Origin: Entrophospora sp. SA101
Taxonomy: Eukaryota; Glomeromycota; Glomeromycetes; Entrophosporales; Entrophosporaceae
Reading direction: 5' to 3'
DNA: 12,057 nucleotides
NCBI GenBank assembly: GCA_958430865.1
Contig: CAUDNR010001675.1
Coordinates: 1-12,057, forward strand
The notes under the pieces were generated by a model. It saw only the letters and a list, made by a program, of their open reading frames with translations, was not told the DNA's origin and did not search any database. Below are positions 7,367 through 12,057 of the stretch, in pieces. The position numbers and the translations under genes are program-made. Positions within the stretch are counted from its first letter, which is position 1, and every line of letters begins with the position of its first letter.

Positions 7367-7783
7367 GAAATCAGGAAACATCAAAACTAACAAATCTCCT
7401 TCTTGAGAAATTGCTATTTTCTAGAATAGCTAATTAGTAAATTAGAATAAAAAATTTATCATAATGATTATTATTATTTATTAAAATATTCAATTTCCTA
7501 AAAAAACGATATTAAAACCTAAACATATAGGCCAGAGATATTGCCATAAATATCCTTCCAGCAATTTCTCAGATAGCACTCGCGCTTCAAGAAAGTATTT
7601 TAGATAAAAAAATCTAATAGATATCTAATATATATATATATATATATATATATTAATTTCAATATTTATATATATAGCTACTAAAACTTATGCTATACAT
7701 TCGTTTCAAGATATGAATTTATTCATAAACAAGTTACATTAATGCAGAATGATATTCAATTGGCCAGAAGAATTCATGGAGAA
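7367..7783 (+). pseudogene. Decayed histone fold domain of the CENP-A/H3-like gene
   Basis: Directly after TAA 7364-7366 the same frame reads EIRKHQN (H3 EIRKYQK). One base is then missing, and the next frame reads TNLLLEKLLFSRI (alpha 1). A putative GC-AG intron (7429-7530) leads to ARDIAINILPAISQIALALQ. A GT-AG intron (7595-7677) restores ETTKTYAIHSFQDMNL (alpha 2, compare EATEAYLV.LFEDTNL). About 7 nt are then missing where H3 has CAI, followed by HKQVTLMQNDIQLARRIHGE (alpha 3). The MQ.D.QLARRI form is closer to fungal CENP-A than to H3, which has MPKD. The lesions are the stop, the 1-nt loss, the deletion and possibly the non-GT donor. The open frame beginning at 7742 is simply the alpha-3 segment, not a gene of its own. 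Confidence 0.75.
7627..7653. repeat. (TA)n microsatellite inside the second histone-fold intron
   Basis: An uninterrupted TA run within the GT-AG intron 7595-7677 of the CENP-A-like relic. It is a simple repeat with no further signal. Confidence 0.9.
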
Positions 7784-7878
7784 ATTTTTATATTTTTACG
7801 CAAAAAAATTTTTCAAGTAAATATTTTTACTTCATTAGTAAATATGTACTCATTTTCTTTTTTCTCTTTCACAAATAT

Positions 7879-7918
<40 letters not shown>

Positions 7919-8450
7919 GTGAATAAACATTTAATGATATTATTATCATAATTTTTTTTTTGTTAATTATTTACATTGTACATTAAAAAGAAACAGGCGG
8001 AATTAAATATTAAATGTTAAACATCAAACAAATATTTTATTAAAACACAATTTTGGGAAGTATGATATTGAAAAAAAGGTGAAAATTAAAAGTTTTTTTT
8101 CTTGAATGATTTTTTCTTTCTTTACAAACATATGTACATTCATTCATTAACTTTGTTTAATGATGCAAGCCAGCTAAGAAATTAAATGACTTGGTATTTG
8201 ATGAATTAAATAAGTGACTTGCATGACTTCCAATAAAATTTGTTATTAATTAGAAAAACCAAAAAAACAACTCATACTAGTAATAATCAACAATATTTTG
8301 ACAAGCAATTTTGCAAGTAAATTGGCTTTCCACTGAATAAAGCAGATCTAATAAATAGCATATTATTAATATCAATGAATTTGATTTTAATCATTATAAT
8401 AAACATTACAAAATGATAATACAAATAATAGGTCAATTATTTCTGTCATC
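7784..8450. other. AT-rich spacer with a (TA)n tract
   Basis: A second TA microsatellite occupies about 7877-7915. No convincing coding frame, RNA structure or element end was found in the remainder. Confidence 0.6.
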
Positions 8451-8910
8451 CTACCAATGTAAAAAGTTACAAAAACAAAAAAAATGGTTAAATTTTTGTT
8501 CAATAAGTTTATATGGTTTAGTACTTTGCTTCTTTTTGTCACTTAAATTTACAACTCCAATCCCTAAATGATAAATAACAAAATGTGCTATTACTAAATA
8601 CATATTTCTATTAATGGTGCCTACGCTAAAGTTATCCACTTACCACTTTTCTGCATTATTATAAATGTGGGCCATTTCTTCAGCTATATCTTTTAAAGAC
8701 TATTTTGCAAACACATACTTCATCATATGCAGATCCAAATTTCAGAGGTTTGACTAGAAATTCATCAAAATTTAGCTTCATGAAGTCAAATTCATCATCA
8801 AGGTTAGTCATGCTTGTTAAACTCAAGCTAGTTGGGGTGATTGATTTTATTTTATTAATCTGTGTATTTACTTTTTTTATTTCCTTTAAATTTAAAATAA
8901 TAAAGAGTTG
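8451..8910 (-). pseudogene. Unidentified broken gene, cut off by a repeat
   Basis: Read downward on the minus strand. 8910-8683 is open (about 76 codons) and contains VNTQINKIKSITPTSLSLTS, then DDEFDFMKLNFDEFLVKPLK and FGSAYDEVCVCK. A frame shift near 8700 leads to SLKDIAEEMAHIYNNAEKW (8699-8643). TAA follows, then in the same frame VDNFSVGTINRNMYLVIAHF, VIYHLGIGVVNL and SDKKKQSTKPYK to a stop at 8451. The three blocks look like one protein with at least two lesions. A GTAAGT at the TGG-TAA junction could instead be a splice donor. The 5' end stops exactly where the 8913 repeat begins, consistent with insertional disruption. The family is not recognised. Confidence 0.45.
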
Positions 8911-8912
8911 TT

Positions 8913-8969
8913 AGGGCGCTGACATATATTAATATCATTTTAATAGTAGCACTTACTCCCCCGGTAAGA
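8913..8969 (+). repeat. Dispersed repeat, copy 1 (AGGGCGCTGAC...)
   Basis: Shares AGGGCGCTGACATATATTA, then ATATCATTTTAATAGTAGC, then ACTTACTCCCCC and GGTAAGA with 11990-12057 in the same orientation. It differs only by lacking a GCTA and an ACCCCCA-like block. It starts precisely at the end of a minus-strand coding relic. The sharp left edge and dispersed copies suggest the terminus of a mobile element of unknown class. Beyond GGTAAGAC it continues into sequence that cannot be compared, because copy 2 ends with the window. Confidence 0.85.
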
Positions 8970-10565
8970 CATTTTGATCACGTGTACGACAATCATTTGC
9001 CTTTTTAGGTATCAACAAAGCACAAGCGAAAAAAGAATTAATTTTATTAATAAATCAAATATTTTAAAAGCAACATTGGAGTAAATAAATTTTCCTTTAT
9101 AATATATCATGATCTCTTGGAATTTCTGGGTATGATTTGCATTGGCTATTTCTTGATGAAACAACCTATTTGGTTCTGAGTGTAATAACTCTTATTTATT
9201 TGAAAATTACAAACAATGCATCCTACTAAAGGAAAATCTAAAGAACAAAACTCAAGGACTTCTTAATTACAACAAAAGTGGCCTCTTTTTGTCAAAATAT
9301 ATTTAAGGAAATGTATATCAAATAAAGAATGATTAATTATAACATTTATTTATATAAAAATATGAGAATTAATTGCCATATCATCCTGTAGACAAAAAGT
9401 GCAATACAATTTTTTGTGCAAATGACAATTGGTTTACATGTAGATCATTCCCAAACTGAAACACTTACATTATAAAAATATACATCTTTCACTGAAGCCA
9501 TTAGCATAATGGACATTCGTTTTATCACTTTGTGACAAAATCGATCGTCGATCTTTTTTATATTGTGAAACAGGCTATTTCAATTGAGTTTAGAATAGAA
9601 ATAGTCTCGTGACTGCGCACAAAAACCATTTTATGAAATATACATATTTTTTTACATTTATATATATTTTCAACTTTTCTTTACATTCTGGAAATACCTG
9701 ATCAAGTCGATCAAGTGAATTTAAGTAGGTTGTATTAGAAATGAAAGTTTAAGGTTTCCATGATCTATTTAAACCTGTCAACTTGGTAACTTTTATTTTT
9801 TTACTTTTATATATATTATTTTTATTTTTATTATTATTATGAATGGTCAAAATTTTATTAAAAGTAAATGTTTAAGACTTTGTCATCATTTCTTTTTTAA
9901 TATTTAACCATTATCTTTTTTAATCTATTTATTATTATATAGGATTTTACATTCGAGACAACACCCTTTTATAATAACATTATACCTTCTTGTTCATCCT
10001 CTTTGATTGCAACAATCATAGTTATTATTAGATGGTGGTTTAGAATTAACCAGCAGTAAGCATTTAATTCAATCATTCATTAAATCTTTTAAATAGTTAA
10101 CAACAATAACAACAGTAACAATAGTGGATTATAGATGAGAGAGGGAGGGCTATCCATGATAATGGAAGATAAACTCTTGCTTGCAAATATTATTATTTAT
10201 TTCTTTTTATTGTGATCAAATTTTGTTATATAAACTTTATATACTAAATTCTTGGATAATATTTTATTTATTAGTAAAAATTATTTAAACACACGCATGT
10301 ATATATCTTTGGAAGAACAATGTACTAGCAGGAGGTTTGATGATATTTAATTATTAATTACAATGGTCATATATATATATATATTTTATATATATTTATA
10401 TATTTTATATATGGGGGGTTTTCTAGCAAAAGGTACCTCTGACCAAAATTGAGATTTTGCATAATATATATTTATATCATAAGGATTATAACTGGTGAAA
10501 AATCAGGTCATGTTTGTTTAGTAAAAAAATGAGTGATTAGGCAATAAAGAATTTTTTAAATTAAT
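8970..10565. other. Long AT-rich spacer without a convincing gene
   Basis: Contains an intron-like GTAAGA...TTTTTAG (about 8964-9008), a 16-codon frame at 9216 (MHPTKGKSKEQNSRTS) too short to call, ATCGATCGTCGAT near 9540, TA/TTTA low-complexity DNA at about 10366-10415, and a GGGGGG-containing block near 10413 that might be an element edge. No domain, tRNA or structured RNA was recognised on either strand. Confidence 0.55.
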
Positions 10566-11000
10566 TTGCACAAAATCTTGAGTTGATCTACACTCCCCTA
10601 CAAAAAATTTCCAGATACAAGCGTTGTGTAACATAAAACGAAAAAAGTGTTAACTAAATAAAGTATTTTTTTAAAATGAAACTGCCTTAGTGGCATTAAG
10701 TAGACTTGTTCCCAATATCATATAGTTATAATAAAAATAAATTTCAAAAAAATAAGCCTAAAGTTGGCCACATAATTTAATTTTCCGTGAAAAGTGAAGA
10801 AATTTTAATCATTTTTTTTTGGTAATAAGGTGATGTTAAATTTTTATGTTGTAACATTCATTGCACTCTTAGTAAAACTTGTTTTTGACGTTATACTGCA
10901 TATGTATGTACAATTTTTTATGATAAACCTGTCTACAAACAAGCATAGGTAGTTATCCAGACATCATAAGTTTTTTAGTTAAATAATAATTTTTATTGCA
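10566..11000 (+). repeat. Tandem duplication, copy 1, of a Tc1/mariner-like 5' end
   Basis: A 435-bp unit repeated head-to-tail with 11001-11436. It starts TTGCACAAAATCTTGAGTTG and ends TAATAATTTTTATTGCA. It contains a TA followed by CACTCCCCTACAAAAAATTT (from 10591), which has the look of a Tc1/mariner terminal repeat. The unit covers about 25 bp of flank plus the 5' non-coding part of the element, not the transposase. Confidence 0.95.
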
Positions 11001-11436
11001 TTGCACAAAATCTTGAGTTGATCTACACTCCCCTACAAAAAATTTCCAGATACAAGCGTTGTGTAACATAAAACGAAAAAAGTGTTAACTAAATAAAGTA
11101 TTTTTTTAAAATGAAACTGCCTTAGTGGCATTAAGTAGACTTGTTCCCAATATCATATAGTTATAATAAAAAATAAATTTCAAAAAAATAAGCCTAAAGT
11201 TGGCCACATAATTTAATTTTCCGTGAAAAGTGAAGAAATTTTAATCATTTTTTTTTGGTAATAAGGTGATGTTAAATTTTTATGTTGTAACATTCATTGC
11301 ACTCTTAGTAAAACTTGTTTTTGACGTTATACTGCATATGTATGTACAATTTTTTATGATAAACCTGTCTACAAACAAGCATAGGTAGTTATCCAGACAT
11401 CATAAGTTTTTTAGTTAAATAATAATTTTTATTGCA
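11001..11436 (+). repeat. Tandem duplication, copy 2
   Basis: Identical to copy 1 as far as I could compare by eye, apart from one extra A in an A-run near 11171. TTGCA occurs at both ends of the unit and is doubled at the junction (TTGCATTGCA, 10996-11005), so short homology marks the breakpoints. The element end recurs here at 11026 (CACTCCCCTAC). This copy is contiguous with the transposase. Confidence 0.95.
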
Positions 11437-11538
11437 TGATTTTTTTTAAATGGCACAACTATTTAAACCTATTTCTTAACAATTTTTTTTTTTTGTTTTA
11501 GGTCCATAATCTAAACTATTTAAAATATAATTCAAAGT

Positions 11539-11989
11539 ATGTCAAAGTCAAAAGATACTTCTGATTTTGAGCATGGAAGAATTGTTGGTTTATGGGAAGC
11601 AGGAAAAAGGTTTAGAGAAATAGCAGACATAACTGGACACCTGAAATCAACAGCACATGATATAGTATCTCAATACAGAGAAGAAGGTCAAGAAACTGCA
11701 AAATCAAGGCCAGGCAGAGAACACATTCTATCAGATTGTAATACTAGATACCTTGTTAAGACTTTAAAAGAAGATCAGAAGCAATCCCTTGAAGAAGTGA
11801 CAGAAAAATTCAATGAATCACTTAGTTTATCTGTAAGTTCTTCAACTGTGCGTAATTATCTTCATGAAATGGGATATTATGGTTGTGTAGGTAAAAGAAA
11901 ACCACTAGTAAGTGAAAAAAATCATGTATATAAAACATTTGGCATGGTGCCGTGAAAGAAAAAATTGGTTAGGTGAATGGAATTCAATA
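11539..11989 (+). pseudogene. Tc1/mariner-like transposase, N-terminal DNA-binding half
   Basis: From ATG 11539, residues about 8-48 form a first helix-turn-helix (HGRIVGLWEAGKRFREIADI, then a TAHDIVSQYRE recognition-type helix). Residues about 57-115 form a second (RYLVKTLKEDQKQSLEEVTE, then SSSTVRNYLHEMGYYG), followed by KRKPLVSEKN. This is the paired-like bipartite DNA-binding region that binds the terminal repeats. The frame stops at TGA 11953. A one-base shift near 11941 restores AWCRERKNWLGEWNSI, as expected before the first catalytic Asp. The coding sequence then ends at 11989, where the dispersed repeat begins. The DDE/D catalytic domain is absent from the window, so as it stands the gene cannot make an active enzyme. 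About 150 residues of the roughly 340 usual for the family remain. Confidence 0.85.
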
Positions 11990-12057
11990 AGGGCGCTGAC
12001 ATATATTAGCTAATATCATTTTAATAGTAGCACTTACTCCCCCACCCCCAGGTAAGA
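11990..12057 (+). repeat. Dispersed repeat, copy 2 (interrupts the transposase)
   Basis: Same sequence as 8913-8969, with a fuller ATTAGCTAATAT palindrome and CCCCCACCCCCAGGTAAGA. It starts in the middle of the transposase reading frame and runs off the window end. Its full length, opposite end and any target duplication cannot be seen. Confidence 0.85.

Noticed and set aside
7742..7951. 69-codon plus-strand frame as a small gene
   Set aside because: Its first 14 residues are histone alpha 3; the rest is AT-rich read-through including a TA microsatellite.
8705..8914. 69-codon plus-strand frame
   Set aside because: Antisense to the more protein-like minus-strand relic 8910-8683.
9216..9266. 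MHPTKGKSKEQNSRTS mini-frame
   Set aside because: Sixteen codons with no flanking coding signal; cannot be supported as a gene.
10366..10440. TA/TTTA-rich block followed by GGGGGG as a transposon end
   Set aside because: No matching inverted end or target duplication could be found nearby.
1..12057. CRISPR arrays, tRNA or rRNA genes
   Set aside because: No regularly spaced direct repeats with unique spacers, and no cloverleaf or rRNA-like segments were seen on either strand; the context is eukaryotic.

Overview
The window looks like nuclear DNA of a fungus, most likely an arbuscular mycorrhizal fungus (Glomeromycotina, Rhizophagus-like). The reasons are the very AT-rich, repeat-laden sequence, GT-AG introns of about 75-110 nt, a fungal-specific gene (Kei1 of inositol-phosphorylceramide synthase), and relics of a multi-zinc-ribbon/nuclease family that I associate from memory with Rhizophagus. 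No database was consulted. The species call is inference; the eukaryotic, fungal nature is well supported.

Layout, left to right. Bases 1-431 hold nothing recognisable. Bases 432-1666 are a decayed gene with about five zinc-ribbon-like modules and a C-terminal nuclease-like domain; about 175 bp inside it are inverted. Bases 1668-2550 hold further relics, including a coding hairpin and a broken forkhead-associated (FHA) domain. Bases 2886-3930 (minus strand) carry an apparently intact five-exon Kei1 gene, assembled here from splice sites and homology. Bases 3978-5502 are a transposon-scarred zone: pogo/Tigger-like ends, the two ends of a hAT element with a matching 8-bp target duplication, and the two halves of the coiled-coil/acidic gene into which that hAT element inserted. 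The halves now lie on opposite strands.

Bases 6098-7366 (plus) encode a 422-aa disordered protein whose last residues run straight into the start of a histone H3/CENP-A fold. The fold itself (7367-7783, two introns) is broken by a stop, a frameshift and a deletion. The locus is therefore a CENP-A-like gene with a very long, still open N-terminal tail and a dead histone domain. Bases 7784-8450 are low-complexity spacer. Bases 8451-8910 (minus) are an unidentified broken gene that ends exactly at a dispersed repeat (8913-8969). Bases 8970-10565 are AT-rich spacer without a convincing gene.

The right end is a Tc1/mariner-like element. Its 5' terminal region is present as a near-perfect 435-bp tandem duplication (10566-11436), followed by the DNA-binding half of the transposase (11539-11989). 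The transposase is frameshifted and then interrupted by a second copy of the repeat seen at 8913. Only Kei1 and the 422-aa protein look like potentially expressed host genes; they share no evident pathway. The rest is a record of transposition, inversion and decay.
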